A stretch of 52,689 nucleotides of DNA from Methylococcales bacterium (GCA_023145835.1 JAGLDH010000077.1:1-52689), one strand, 5' to 3'. Numbered from the stretch's first letter, positions 35,426 to 45,052 are shown. Translations and numbers: made by a program. Notes: generated from the letters alone by a model not told the origin.

Positions 35426-37138
35426 ATGGCCACAGCTCATTCGGATATACAATTTGGCGGTCTTACCAGATGTCTTATTTCAAAAGAAATAATATCTGAA
35501 GTTGATGCACAAACATATGTTGCTGCAGCGAAAAAAAAGAAAACGTCATTAATTAATCACTTGGTTTCTAACCAAATCATAGAGAGTAAAGTCATCGCTT
35601 CTATTGCATCCATTGAATATGGCATTCCATTTTTTAATTTAGATGTGATAGAAACAAATTCATTACCTATCGAATTAATAAGTGAAAAATTGATTCGTCA
35701 GCATCACTCTTTACCGTTGTTTAAACGTGGTAATCGTTTATTTATAGCTGTTTCAGATCCTACAAATTTTCAGGCTTTAGATGATATAAAATTTCATACT
35801 CGACTGAATACTGAAACTATCCTTGTTGAAGAAGATAAGCTAAGCCATGCAATAGAAGCTGCATTGGATGCAGCAGATACATCTATGACTGATTTATTAG
35901 ATGATGACTTGGATAATATAGATATTTCAGGTGGAGATGAAAGCCCTCCAGACAATAGTAATGACTCGGATATTGATGATGCACCTATTGTAAGGTTTGT
36001 TAATAAAATCTTATTAGACTCCATAAAAAAAGGGGTTTCAGATATTCATCTTGAACCTTATGAAAAAACATTTCGTATTCGGTTTAGAGGTGATGGCATA
36101 CTTTATGAGGCGGCTAGCCCCCCTGCTAACATAGCGAATAGAATCATTTCTAGAATAAAGGTGATGTCCAAAATGGATATTGCTGAACGTCGGGTACCTC
36201 AGGATGGTCGGATAAAAATGAAATTATCCAAAAATAGAGCCATTGATTTCCGTGTTAATACATGTCCAACTTTATTTGGTGAAAAAGTTGTTTTACGTAT
36301 TTTAGACCCTACCAGTGCTCAAATTGGAATTGAAAAATTAGGTTTTGAACCAGATCAACAAGAGCTTTTTCTGAATGCAATTCATAGGCCTTATGGGATG
36401 GTTTTAGTGACGGGTCCGACAGGTAGTGGTAAAACTGTTTCGCTTTATACTGGGCTTAATATTTTAAATGAGGTTGAACGAAATATTTCAACTGCTGAAG
36501 ATCCTGTTGAGATTACTGTAGAAGGGATTAACCAGGTCAATATGAATGTTAAGGCGGGGTTGACTTTTGCTGTAGCATTAAAAGCTTTTTTAAGACAAGA
36601 TCCTGACATCATTATGGTGGGAGAAATTCGGGATCTGGAAACGGCTGGTATAGCGGTAAAAGCAGCACAAACAGGTCACTTAGTCTTATCTACTTTGCAT
36701 ACGAATGATGCCCCTCAAACTATCAACCGACTGGTTCAAATGGGGATAGAGCCATTTAACATTGTCTCTGCAGTCAATTTAATTATGGCTCAACGGTTAG
36801 GACGTAGGCTTTGTGAGCATTGTAAAAAAGAAGCTGATTTTCCAGAAAAAACTTATCTTGATGCTGGGTTTAAGCAAGAAGAATTGAGTACTTTAAAAAT
36901 CTACTCACCGGATGGCTGTGAAAAGTGTAATAGCGGGTACAAAGGGCGAGTAGGGATTTATCAAGTTATGCCAATCAGTGAAAAAATGCGTGCATTAATT
37001 TTGAGTGGTGGTAATGCTATGGAAATGGCAGATTTATCTAAAAAGGAAGGGATTAATGACTTAAGAGCTTCAGGCCTTGTTAAGGTGCGACAGGGAATAA
37101 CCAGTCTAGAAGAGATTGATAGGATTACAGAGGAATAA
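35426..37138 (+). CDS. pilB: Type IV pilus assembly ATPase PilB
   Basis: Hexameric AAA+ motor that drives pilin polymerisation on the inner-membrane platform. About 570 residues: N-terminal T2SSE domain, an acidic linker (DDDLDNIDISGGDESPPDNS), then the ATPase with Walker A GPTGSGKTVSLYTGL, Asp box, Walker B (DPDIIMVGEIRDLETA) and His box (GHLVLSTLHTNDAP). A four-Cys zinc site is visible (CEHCKKE and CEKCNSGYKG), typical of PilB rather than PilT. The ATG at 35426 gives an N-terminus like known PilB; a TTG nine codons upstream is less likely. pilC follows 2 bp after its stop. Confidence 0.94.
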   Translation: MATAHSDIQFGGLTRCLISKEIISEVDAQTYVAAAKKKKTSLINHLVSNQIIESKVIASIASIEYGIPFFNLDVIETNSLPIELISEKLIRQHHSLPLFKRGNRLFIAVSDPTNFQALDDIKFHTRLNTETILVEEDKLSHAIEAALDAADTSMTDLLDDDLDNIDISGGDESPPDNSNDSDIDDAPIVRFVNKILLDSIKKGVSDIHLEPYEKTFRIRFRGDGILYEAASPPANIANRIISRIKVMSKMDIAERRVPQDGRIKMKLSKNRAIDFRVNTCPTLFGEKVVLRILDPTSAQIGIEKLGFEPDQQELFLNAIHRPYGMVLVTGPTGSGKTVSLYTGLNILNEVERNISTAEDPVEITVEGINQVNMNVKAGLTFAVALKAFLRQDPDIIMVGEIRDLETAGIAVKAAQTGHLVLSTLHTNDAPQTINRLVQMGIEPFNIVSAVNLIMAQRLGRRLCEHCKKEADFPEKTYLDAGFKQEELSTLKIYSPDGCEKCNSGYKGRVGIYQVMPISEKMRALILSGGNAMEMADLSKKEGINDLRASGLVKVRQGITSLEEIDRITEE

Positions 37139-37140
37139 TA

Positions 37141-38361
37141 ATGGCTAAAGAAGCAGAACAAATTGATTTTGTTTGGGAAGGAAAAGACCGTACAGGTAAT
37201 AAAACGGGGGGAGAAATTAGTGCATTAAGTGAACTTATTGCTCGCTCTGATATTAGAAAAATGGGTGTTAGAATTCTTAAGATTAAGAAAAAACCTAAGC
37301 CATTATTTGGAGCTAAAACTCAAGCTATCACTCCTGGGGATATTGCTATTTTTGCTCGCCAATTAGCGACAATGCTTGAGTCAGGTGTTCCTTTGGTTCA
37401 AGCATTTGATATTATAGGTAAAGGAAATAAAAACCCAAGTATGGCAGAGTTGTTATTGTCTATTAAAGTTGATGTTGAAGGGGGGGACACTTTGTCGGAA
37501 GCATTGGGTAGAAGAAGTGTTTATTTCGATGACTTATTTTGTAGCTTGGTTGAGGCGGGAGAACAAGCCGGGGTTCTCGAGGGTTTATTAGATAAGATTG
37601 CAACGTATAAAGAAAAGTCTGAGTCTATAAAGAAAAAAGTAAAAAAGGCACTAACTTACCCTATTGCAGTATTGGTTGTGGCATTTATTGTGACAGCTAT
37701 TTTGCTGATTTTTGTGGTTCCCGTCTTTGAAGATTTGTTTAAAAGTTTTGGGGCGGATTTGCCTTCTTTTACAAAGTTTGTTATCTCTTTATCCGAATGG
37801 GCTCAAGCCTGGTGGTGGGCAGTATTGTTATCAATATTTGCTGGGTTTAAAATATTCGACTTTTTTAAAAAACGATCTGCTAAATTTCGACATTTTTTAG
37901 ATAAATTATTGCTTAAGCTACCTGTTGTTGGTGATATTATTTATCAATCATCAGTCGCTCGTTTTGCCCGCACCTTGGCAATTATGTCCGCTGCTGGGGT
38001 TCCTTTAGTTGAGGCTCTAGAGTCGGTTGCTGGTGCCTGTGGTAATATTATTTTTTATGAAGCTGTTATGAAAATTAGGGATGATGTATCAACAGGGCAG
38101 CGATTACAATTCTCAATGCAACAAGTAGGAATTTTTCCTCATATGGTTGTACAAATGGTTGCTATTGGAGAAGAGTCTGGAAAAATTGATACTATGCTCG
38201 ACAAGTCTGCTGATTTTTATGAGGAAGAAGTTGATAATATGGTTGATAATCTAAGTAGTTTAATGGAGCCTTTTATCATGGTGATATTAGGTACCTTAGT
38301 GGGTGGGTTAATTGTTGCTATGTATTTACCTATTTTCAAGTTAGGTGCTGTTGTAGGTTAA
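37141..38361 (+). CDS. pilC: Type IV pilus inner-membrane platform protein PilC
   Basis: Platform protein of the type IV pilus, related to GspF. 406 residues with two repeated GspF domains; each has the helical cytosolic bundle and membrane helices. AIFARQLATMLESGVPLVQA and SSVARFARTLAIMSAAGVPL are the two copies of the domain start, and LMEPFIMVILGTLVGGLIVA is the C-terminal helix. It starts 2 bp after pilB. The prepilin peptidase pilD and coaE, which usually follow, are absent; a MITE-like element and convergent rmuC come next. Confidence 0.94.
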   Translation: MAKEAEQIDFVWEGKDRTGNKTGGEISALSELIARSDIRKMGVRILKIKKKPKPLFGAKTQAITPGDIAIFARQLATMLESGVPLVQAFDIIGKGNKNPSMAELLLSIKVDVEGGDTLSEALGRRSVYFDDLFCSLVEAGEQAGVLEGLLDKIATYKEKSESIKKKVKKALTYPIAVLVVAFIVTAILLIFVVPVFEDLFKSFGADLPSFTKFVISLSEWAQAWWWAVLLSIFAGFKIFDFFKKRSAKFRHFLDKLLLKLPVVGDIIYQSSVARFARTLAIMSAAGVPLVEALESVAGACGNIIFYEAVMKIRDDVSTGQRLQFSMQQVGIFPHMVVQMVAIGEESGKIDTMLDKSADFYEEEVDNMVDNLSSLMEPFIMVILGTLVGGLIVAMYLPIFKLGAVVG

Positions 38362-38366
38362 AACTA

Positions 38367-38397
38367 AAAAGAGAAGTAAATATTGGAGCTCTCTTTT
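38367..38397 (+). terminator. Terminator-like stem after pilC
   Basis: AAAAGAGA (38367-38374) pairs with TCTCTTTT (38390-38397), an 8-bp stem whose 3' arm ends in a T-run. Its end overlaps the terminal repeat of the MITE-like element. Confidence 0.5.
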
Positions 38398-38558
38398 AAG
38401 AAATTTCTGATCAAGTCTAATTATTTTTAGCTTGCTAAAACGACCGATATTTTCCACGAAGATCGGTGCAATAGAGTGACTATTACGTCTCACTTCGTGG
38501 ATAATAGCGACCATTTTTATGCGCTAAATTCTAATCAACTTAATCAGAGGTTTCTTAA
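38396..38558. mobile_element. MITE-like element, family 1, long copy
   Basis: About 163 bp with 22-bp imperfect terminal inverted repeats (18 of 22 matching): left TTAAGAAATTTCTGATCAAG and right ending ATCAGAGGTTTCTTAA. It shares the TTTTAGCTTGCTAAAA dyad and the GCGCTAAAT right block with the copy at 9287-9368, and adds a central part with CCACGAAG/CTTCGTGG (38454-38461 with 38493-38500). Non-coding; any parent transposase would be elsewhere. Confidence 0.75.
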
Positions 38559-38567
38559 AGGTCGATA

Positions 38568-38598
38568 ATAAATACAGAGTATTTTACTCTGTATTTAT
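38568..38598. terminator. Perfect hairpin downstream of rmuC and pilC
   Basis: ATAAATACAGAGTA and TACTCTGTATTTAT form a perfect 14-bp stem with a 3-base TTT loop, 18 bp after the end of rmuC on the minus strand and downstream of pilC. It likely works as a two-way terminator. Confidence 0.65.
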
Positions 38599-38616
38599 AT
38601 CTATGAAATTTTAAAT

Positions 38617-39984
38617 TCAATCCTCTCCTGCCTGCTCAGTAAGACTTTTAGGTAATGTTTTTTTAACTTTGACACCTAAATCTACAAAGCTACTGGCTTG
38701 ACGAATTAAATTACCGCTACCAAGAGTCAATTTATTCATTACACCATCATACGTTTTATTAACAGTATTTAGTTGATTACCCATTTTTTCCATATCTTCA
38801 GAAAAACCTCTAATTTTGTCATATAGCAGTCCTGCTTTATCTGCAATTAATTTAGCGTTTTCATTCTGTCTTTCATATCGCCAGATATTTTCTATTGTTT
38901 TCAGTGTAGCAAGTAGAGTTGTAGGGGTGACAACTACAATTTTATGTTCAAATGCATCTGTAAATAGTTTTTCATCAGCCGAAAATGCGGCCATAAAAGC
39001 AGCTTCTATCGGCATAAAAAGTAATACAAAGTCTAGAGACCGAAGCCCTTTTAAACCAGAGTAGTCTTTATCGCTTAATCCTTTGATGTGATCTCTAACG
39101 GCTTTTGTATGTGCCTTTAAAGCATCTGTTCGCTCTAGATCATTTTCTGTAGAACAATATGTCTCATAAGCAACTAAAGAAACTTTTGAATCAACAATAA
39201 CATCTTTATTTTCTGGTAATCTAATAATAATATCGGGCTTGAACAGTTTTTTTTCTTCATCTCGAAACGCTCCTTGTGTTTCATATTCAATGTTTTTGCG
39301 TAAACCAGACTGTTCAAGAACTTTTTCAAGAATCATCTCACCCCAGTTTCCCTGGATTTTTTTATCACCTTTTAATGCTTTAGTAAGGTTTAATGCTTCC
39401 TTATTCATCTTTTCAGTATCGCGCCTTAGTGAAACAATTTCTTCCCGTAAGGAAATACGATCTTTTGTTTCATTTTCATAAACAGTTTCTACCCTTTTTT
39501 TAAAATCTGATAATTGTTCTTTAATTGGGCTAACAATATGTTCCATACTGGTTTTATTTTGCTCTGAAAGTTGCTTGCTACGGTCTTCAAAAATTTTTGT
39601 TGCTAAATTTTCAAATTGAGTTTTAAGCTGAGTTTCTGCATTTTGTAGTAATTTTATTTTTTCATTAGCATTTTTTCCTTGCTCAATCCATTTTGTCTGT
39701 AGCTCTGCATTTTCAGTTTTGCTAGCTATTAATTGTTGTTGCAAATATTGGTAGTCTAATTCTTTGTCTTCAAATTGAGTTAGCTTTTCTTCTGTAATGG
39801 CTAATCTAAGGGATAGCTTTTGATAAGCATCAGTTTTTTCTCTTAAATCTTCTTCTTGGTCTAGTAATAGCAACCGATCTTTTTTTGTTTGCTGGTTTTT
39901 TATCAACCACAATATAAAAAAAATAATCAGTAATAGGGACGTAATAGCGAGTACATAATAAATAGAGGGTATATTTTGTTCCAT
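38617..39984 (-). CDS. rmuC: DNA recombination protein RmuC
   Basis: RmuC-family protein linked to limiting recombination at inverted repeats. 455 residues: one N-terminal membrane helix (~8-28), a long coiled coil (~40-190), then a PD-(D/E)XK nuclease-like domain (KALKGDKKIQGNWGEMILEK, FKPDIIIRLPENKDVIVDSK with the Asp and Lys expected for catalysis, FMPIEAAFMAA). The C-terminal end is typical. Its ATG overlaps the hemL stop (TAATG), so the two are coupled. Neighbourhood with hemL is not functionally obvious. Confidence 0.92.
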   Translation of the reverse strand: MEQNIPSIYYVLAITSLLLIIFFILWLIKNQQTKKDRLLLLDQEEDLREKTDAYQKLSLRLAITEEKLTQFEDKELDYQYLQQQLIASKTENAELQTKWIEQGKNANEKIKLLQNAETQLKTQFENLATKIFEDRSKQLSEQNKTSMEHIVSPIKEQLSDFKKRVETVYENETKDRISLREEIVSLRRDTEKMNKEALNLTKALKGDKKIQGNWGEMILEKVLEQSGLRKNIEYETQGAFRDEEKKLFKPDIIIRLPENKDVIVDSKVSLVAYETYCSTENDLERTDALKAHTKAVRDHIKGLSDKDYSGLKGLRSLDFVLLFMPIEAAFMAAFSADEKLFTDAFEHKIVVVTPTTLLATLKTIENIWRYERQNENAKLIADKAGLLYDKIRGFSEDMEKMGNQLNTVNKTYDGVMNKLTLGSGNLIRQASSFVDLGVKVKKTLPKSLTEQAGED

Positions 39985-41264
39985 TAGAGTGATTGAAATA
40001 CCTTAGTTGCAGCATCAAGTGTGTTTTCTATATCTTGGTCACTATGTGCAGCAGATATAAAGCCTGTTTCAAATGCAGAGGGGGCTAAATAAACGCCTTG
40101 TTCTAACATGCCATGAAAGAACCGTTTAAAAAGATCTTGATCGCATTGCATGACTTGAGCATAGAGACTGATCTTTTCATCCTTTGTGAAAAATAGTCCA
40201 AACATGCCGCCTACTCGATTGACTGACAGAGAAATACCCGCTTGCTTTGCTCGATGTTGTAAACCAGTTGTCAGTTTTTTTGTTTTTTCAGTTAATTGAT
40301 CATAAAAACCAGGTTTAGAAATAAGCTCTAGAGTTTTTAAGCCAGCTGCCATTGCTACGGGATTGCCAGAGAGAGTACCCGCTTGATAAACGGGACCTAA
40401 AGGTGCTAAATATTCCATTATTTTTTGTTTACCACCAAACGCACCTACTGGCATACCTCCACCAATAATTTTGCCTAATGTTGTTAAATCAGGCATTACG
40501 TTATAAAGTCCTTGGGCACTTTGTAAATCAACGCGAAAGCCTGTCATGACTTCATCAAAAATCAAAACGCTGTTATGCTCATCACATAGCTGACGCAACG
40601 TTTCTAAAAAACCAGGAACAGGTGGAATACAGTTCATGTTGCCTGCAACGGGCTCAACAATAATACAAGCAATTTGATCGCCAATTTCAGCAAACGCTTG
40701 TTTTACAGATTCGCTGTCGTTATAGGTAAGTGTAATGGTATCTTCTGCTAATGCTTTAGGGACTCCTGGAGAACTCGGCTCGCCTAAAGTTAGAGCACCA
40801 GACCCGGCTTTAATCAATAAAGAGTCTGAATGCCCATGATAACAACCTTCAAATTTGACAATTTTATCTCGCTCTGTAAAACCTCGTGCTAATCTTAAAG
40901 CACTCATCGTGGCTTCTGTTCCAGAGCTTACCATGCGTACCATGTCAATGGATGGGACTAATTCGCATACCTTGGCTGCCATTAGCGTTTCTATTTCTGT
41001 TGGTGCTCCAAAACTTAAGCCTTTTTCAGCTGTTTGTTTAACAATTTCAATAACCTTTGGGTGTGCATGACCTAAAATCATTGGCCCCCATGAGCCGACA
41101 TAATCAATGTAGCGTTTATTTTCACTATCAAAAATGGCCGAGCCATTGGCACGATCTATATAGACAGGTATTCCACCTACACTACTAAATGATCTTACTG
41201 GTGAATTAACACCACCTGGGATTACTTTTTTTGCGTCTGAAAATAAAGAGCTAGCTTGTGTCAT
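39984..41264 (-). CDS. hemL: Glutamate-1-semialdehyde 2,1-aminomutase
   Basis: PLP enzyme that makes 5-aminolevulinate in the C5 haem pathway. The start is set at the ATG giving [20 protein letters not shown], which yields 426 residues, the same as E. coli HemL; a TTG six codons upstream is less likely. PLP lysine is in [19 protein letters not shown]; other motifs are [28 protein letters not shown] and [11 protein letters not shown]. Followed by rmuC with a one-base overlap. Confidence 0.96.
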   Translation of the reverse strand: MTQASSLFSDAKKVIPGGVNSPVRSFSSVGGIPVYIDRANGSAIFDSENKRYIDYVGSWGPMILGHAHPKVIEIVKQTAEKGLSFGAPTEIETLMAAKVCELVPSIDMVRMVSSGTEATMSALRLARGFTERDKIVKFEGCYHGHSDSLLIKAGSGALTLGEPSSPGVPKALAEDTITLTYNDSESVKQAFAEIGDQIACIIVEPVAGNMNCIPPVPGFLETLRQLCDEHNSVLIFDEVMTGFRVDLQSAQGLYNVMPDLTTLGKIIGGGMPVGAFGGKQKIMEYLAPLGPVYQAGTLSGNPVAMAAGLKTLELISKPGFYDQLTEKTKKLTTGLQHRAKQAGISLSVNRVGGMFGLFFTKDEKISLYAQVMQCDQDLFKRFFHGMLEQGVYLAPSAFETGFISAAHSDQDIENTLDAATKVFQSL

Positions 41265-41300
41265 TGTGTTTTTGTCATTCAAAAGTGGAAATGTATTCAG

Positions 41301-41319
41301 TACACTATTCTATAGTGTA
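41301..41319. promoter_or_regulatory. Perfect palindrome between hemL and ychJ
   Basis: TACACTAT-TCT-ATAGTGTA is a perfect 8-bp dyad in the divergent hemL/ychJ interval. It could be an operator for either gene; no known regulator motif was matched. Confidence 0.35.
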
Positions 41320-41426
41320 GAGAGCTATTTGAAAATCTTTATGATTGTTAAAAAATTCTTTCATTTCATGTATGGGTAAACTTAATACGTGGCAAAGTAA
41401 TAAATTATAAGAATGGAGAAGTTATT

Positions 41427-41912
41427 GTGATTGAAATTAAAGAAAGCTGTCTTTGTGGGAGTAATGTACCGTATTCTTCATGTTGTCAGCCTTTGCATTT
41501 ATATAGCAAAAAACCTGATACTGCTACATGTTTAATGCGTTCACGTTTTACTGCTTATGCAATGCAAAACTCTAGCTATTTATTAGAGACATGGGTAGAA
41601 GCTAAACGACCGAAAAACATTGATTTTTCAAAAGAAAAATCAGAGTGGACTAAGCTTGAAATTGTAAAAACAAAAAAAGGTGAAATAAAGGATAGTAAAG
41701 GACTTGTTGAATTTAAAGCTTTTTATGTAATAGATAATGAAGAGTATGTCATGAAAGAAATAAGCCGGTTTCAAAAAAAATCTGGGCAATGGTTGTATTT
41801 AGATGGTTTAGTTAGCTCTACTGGTAAAGTAACCCAGTCTGAAAACCAAGGTAAAAATGCACCTTGTTCTTGTGGTAGTGGTAAAAAATTTAAACGTTGT
41901 TGCGGAAAGTAA
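41427..41912 (+). CDS. ychJ: YchJ family protein with two SEC-C motifs
   Basis: 161 residues of the UPF0225/YchJ family, function unknown. Zinc-binding SEC-C-like motifs lie at both ends: CLCGSNVPYSSCCQPLH near the N-terminus and PCSCGSGKKFKRCCGK at the C-terminus. The central NTF2-like part shows LMRSRFTAYAMQNSSYLLET, diagnostic of YchJ. It starts with GTG after GGAG. One base separates its stop from the ATG of the next gene, so they are likely co-transcribed. Confidence 0.88.
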   Translation: MIEIKESCLCGSNVPYSSCCQPLHLYSKKPDTATCLMRSRFTAYAMQNSSYLLETWVEAKRPKNIDFSKEKSEWTKLEIVKTKKGEIKDSKGLVEFKAFYVIDNEEYVMKEISRFQKKSGQWLYLDGLVSSTGKVTQSENQGKNAPCSCGSGKKFKRCCGK

Positions 41913-41913
41913 T

Positions 41914-42339
41914 ATGATTATTGTTTTAAAGCGAATTCCTGAGGATACTAAAAAAAGAGATATTGTTGATTATTTAGAAATTGTTCTGAAGGGAAAACTT
42001 TTTCAAAAATCTGGTGTTATCGAGCATATTCAAATATTGACCCATGAAAATTACAGGACTAAGAAAATAGATTTTTATGGAATAGTTAATATTGATTCTG
42101 AAGATGCAGCTAACAGAGTGATAAAAAAATTCAATAGGAAGGCTTTTAATGGTAAAAATATTGCGATCAGTGAATATCATGATCGTTCGTGGCATAATGA
42201 TGCTCGTATAGGCTCCTTTGAGTTTAATGGTGGGCTGAAATCAAAACGAAAGATTGATAGAAGACGATCCACTCTAAAAACAGTACAAGGCTCGGCTGTA
42301 GGTTTTAGTAGTCACGAGAGCTTTCACCGAAAATTATAA
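41914..42339 (+). CDS. RRM-type RNA-binding protein
   Basis: 141 residues with one RNA recognition motif (~1-85): RNP2-like IIVLKRIP at the N-terminus and RNP1-like [11 protein letters not shown] in the third strand, then [20 protein letters not shown] in the second helix and fourth strand. The tail is basic ([13 protein letters not shown]), consistent with nucleic acid binding. The ATG at 41914 starts exactly at the first RRM strand; a longer frame inside ychJ is ignored. It follows ychJ by one base, and its 3' end overlaps the 3' end of gmk on the other strand by 35 bp. Targets are unknown. Confidence 0.75.
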   Translation: MIIVLKRIPEDTKKRDIVDYLEIVLKGKLFQKSGVIEHIQILTHENYRTKKIDFYGIVNIDSEDAANRVIKKFNRKAFNGKNIAISEYHDRSWHNDARIGSFEFNGGLKSKRKIDRRRSTLKTVQGSAVGFSSHESFHRKL

Positions 42340-42943
42340 GTCTACTCAGTAGTGGTGTTAACGTTGATAATTGCCGATTTTTTTCTAATCTATGACTGAA
42401 AATGATGTGCTTTATTTCTATTAATGCTTGTTTAAAATCATCATTTACAATTAAATAATCGAACTCATCGTAATGACTCATTTCTTCTACAGCATCACGC
42501 ATTCTACGCGCAATAATTTCTTTACTATCCTGGTCTCTACTTTCTAATCGTTGTTGTAATATCTCGATTGAAGGCGGTAATATAAAAATAGAAATACTAG
42601 ATGGGAGCATTTGTCTGACTTGTTGAGCGCCTTGCCAATCAATTTCTAGAATAACATCGGTTCCATCATGAAGCGTTTCTTCTATTGATTTTTTTGATGT
42701 GCCATAAAAATTATCAAAGACTTGGGCGTGTTCTAAAAATTCATCATCAATGATCATTTTTTTAAATGAATCAGTAGTTGAAAAAAAATAATCTTTACCC
42801 TCTACCTCTCCTTTACGCATTTGTCTGGTGGTATGTGAAACAGATACAATTATTTTTTCAACATCAAAGACCAATTGTTTTACTAAGCTGGTTTTTCCTG
42901 CACCTGATGGCGCAGAAATAATGTAAAGTTTACCTTTATTCAT
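42305..42943 (-). CDS. gmk: Guanylate kinase
   Basis: Phosphorylates GMP to GDP. 212 residues with P-loop [18 protein letters not shown]-binding [32 protein letters not shown] and the lid region [16 protein letters not shown]. The ATG has GGAG upstream. It follows yicC by 10 bp, a conserved pair. rpoZ and spoT, often downstream of gmk, are not here; instead its end overlaps the convergent RRM gene. Confidence 0.95.
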   Translation of the reverse strand: MNKGKLYIISAPSGAGKTSLVKQLVFDVEKIIVSVSHTTRQMRKGEVEGKDYFFSTTDSFKKMIIDDEFLEHAQVFDNFYGTSKKSIEETLHDGTDVILEIDWQGAQQVRQMLPSSISIFILPPSIEILQQRLESRDQDSKEIIARRMRDAVEEMSHYDEFDYLIVNDDFKQALIEIKHIIFSHRLEKNRQLSTLTPLLSRLIIFGESSRDY

Positions 42944-42953
42944 TTTTTACTCC

Positions 42954-43820
42954 TTATTCAATATTCTGAATTTGCTCTCGCATTTGTTCAATGAGAACCT
43001 TAAGGTCAATTGAAATTTGAGTCATTTGTTTATCAGCAGACTTTGAACCAAGTGTGTTTGCTTCACGATTCATTTCCTGCATTAGAAAATCAAGGCGGCG
43101 TCCGACAGCTTCATCTTTGGTTAAAACAGTTAATACTTCTAGTACATGGGTCTTTAATCGATCCAATTCTTCTGCAATATCTAATTTTTGAGTAAGATAA
43201 ACTATTTCTTGCTCTAATCTGTCGTAATCAGGCTCTACAACTAATTCTGAAATTCTATTTTTTAATTTTGAGTGCATTTGATCAAGCACTTCAGGCAATC
43301 TTTTGTTGGCTGACTCCACTAAAATTTGAATTTTTTTGCAACGTTCTTCAATAAGAAGTGTCAATTGAGAACCTTCTCGTTCTCTGAAGCTAATCATTTG
43401 TTTTAGCGTTTTGTCAACTAAGCCGATGAGGACTGGTTTTAAAGCATCTTTGCTTGTTTCTGCTTCTTGCTGAATACCTGGAAAAGTCAACACTTCTAGA
43501 GCTGAGAATGATTGCTGAGTATGCATATGTTCTTCAATTTGAGAGGTCGCATGCAACAAAGCCTTTACAGCGTCTTCGTTAATGGAGATACTTTGTTGAT
43601 AGCTAGATTGCTTTTTGTAACTTAATGAACACTCTATTTTTCCACGTTTAAGTTGAGAGGTAATTAAAGATCGTATATCTGCTTCCGTAAATCTTAGTCG
43701 CTCAGGTAATTTAAGTGAAATATCACAATATCGGTGATTCACTGAACGTAATTCGCAGTGTAGTGTTAATTCATCAATTTCTACTTCACTGCTTGAAAAT
43801 GCAGTCATACTTTTTATCAT
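42954..43820 (-). CDS. yicC: YicC/YloC family endoribonuclease
   Basis: 288-residue protein of the YicC family; E. coli YicC is reported as an endoribonuclease. Diagnostic parts are MIKSMTAFSS at the N-terminus, LRSVNHRYCDISLKLPERLR, and the C-terminal VGRRLDFLMQEMNREANTLG then SKSADKQMTQ. Located ahead of gmk and divergent from the Ser/Thr kinase and rph cluster, a recurring gammaproteobacterial neighbourhood. Confidence 0.93.
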   Translation of the reverse strand: MIKSMTAFSSSEVEIDELTLHCELRSVNHRYCDISLKLPERLRFTEADIRSLITSQLKRGKIECSLSYKKQSSYQQSISINEDAVKALLHATSQIEEHMHTQQSFSALEVLTFPGIQQEAETSKDALKPVLIGLVDKTLKQMISFREREGSQLTLLIEERCKKIQILVESANKRLPEVLDQMHSKLKNRISELVVEPDYDRLEQEIVYLTQKLDIAEELDRLKTHVLEVLTVLTKDEAVGRRLDFLMQEMNREANTLGSKSADKQMTQISIDLKVLIEQMREQIQNIE

Positions 43821-44023
43821 TAGTTAACCTATACTTAAATTTATTTACTGATATTTTAGACTAATAGACCGGCTATTTAATTTTATCTCTTAAGACGTGA
43901 TAAGTTCTATCATATTAATTTAGTAAATATAAAAAATATTTCTTTGGGCAAGAAGAGTGTATATACTTCGCGTAGTCACGGAAGCGCAATTGAGCGAAGT
44001 AATAGCACTAAGAAAAAATATAA

Positions 44024-44917
44024 ATGGCCGAATATTACGACCCACAAACTTATCCTAAGCGATGGAATTTTCTTGAACCGGGCACTATTATAGACCAGTA
44101 CAAGATTGAACAGGAACTTGCCCATGGGGGCTTTAGTTCTGTTTATCTTGCTATGCACATTTCTACTCAAGAAAGAGTGGCTATTAAAGAATATTTGCCA
44201 CGAAAGCTCGCCCACAGAACATGGGGGGATGTGATTATTCCAAATAGCGAGAAAACGAAATCATTATATTTAAAAGGTAGAGCTCGTTTTTTTAAAGAAG
44301 CTAGGGTGCTATCAAAATTAAAGCATCCTAATATTGTTGATGTGATTAATTTTTTTCATGCGAATGGGACTGTATATATGGTCATGACGTATAACCCCGG
44401 TATTACTTTAGATAAAGCGATTAAGAATAAAAAAACAAAAATTACGGAAAAACAACTGATTAATGTTTTTGAACTACTTCTTACTGGGATAAGAAAGATG
44501 CATGGCAAAAATGTTCTTCATCTTGATATTAAACCGGGTAATATTTTAATTAGAGCTCATGATAATCCTTTACTTCTTGATTTTGGGGCTATTCAAAAAT
44601 ATACTTCCTCCCCAAAAAAATATCGATCTGCAGTGATCACGCACGGCTTTTCTCCAATAGAGCAATACTCAAAGTATAGTCAATTAGGTCCATGGACAGA
44701 TATTTATTCAGTTGGTGCGAGTATGTATTTTTGCCTTAGTGGTGAACGGCCGATAAGGGCTTCTAAAAGAGAAGCTAATGAGATGTTGATTCCTGCGGTT
44801 AAAGCATTCAAGCGAAAATATCCCCCCTATTTATTGCAAGCTATTGATTGGGCGATGCAAGTTAATCCAGAAAAAAGACCTCAGTCCATAACAGAATTTC
44901 AACGAGCATTATCTTAA
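44024..44917 (+). CDS. Hanks-type serine/threonine protein kinase
   Basis: 297 residues, nearly all kinase domain (~25-295), soluble, with no membrane helix or extracellular sensor. Gly-rich loop ELAHGGFSSVYLA, ATP lysine Lys55 (RVAIKEYLP), catalytic loop HLDIKPGNILI with Asp168, DFG at 186-188 (LLDFGAI), and HGFSPIEQY in the activation/P+1 zone. The Arg of the usual HRD motif is Leu167, so this is a non-RD kinase, which often do not need activation-loop phosphorylation. The KEYLP motif marks a proteobacterial subfamily. It sits between yicC and rph; the PP2C phosphatase that accompanies such kinases in some relatives is missing here. Substrates are unknown. Confidence 0.88.
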   Translation: MAEYYDPQTYPKRWNFLEPGTIIDQYKIEQELAHGGFSSVYLAMHISTQERVAIKEYLPRKLAHRTWGDVIIPNSEKTKSLYLKGRARFFKEARVLSKLKHPNIVDVINFFHANGTVYMVMTYNPGITLDKAIKNKKTKITEKQLINVFELLLTGIRKMHGKNVLHLDIKPGNILIRAHDNPLLLDFGAIQKYTSSPKKYRSAVITHGFSPIEQYSKYSQLGPWTDIYSVGASMYFCLSGERPIRASKREANEMLIPAVKAFKRKYPPYLLQAIDWAMQVNPEKRPQSITEFQRALS

Positions 44918-45052
44918 ATTTAGTTTACTTGAATATGAGGTTCGTTAAAAATGATGAAATAAGTATTGCTATAGTTAATAGTGAAAAGGGTTAGTTGGTA
45001 TTGTTGAATTAAAATATAAATGGCAAAGTATTCGATAAATCTATTTGTAGTA

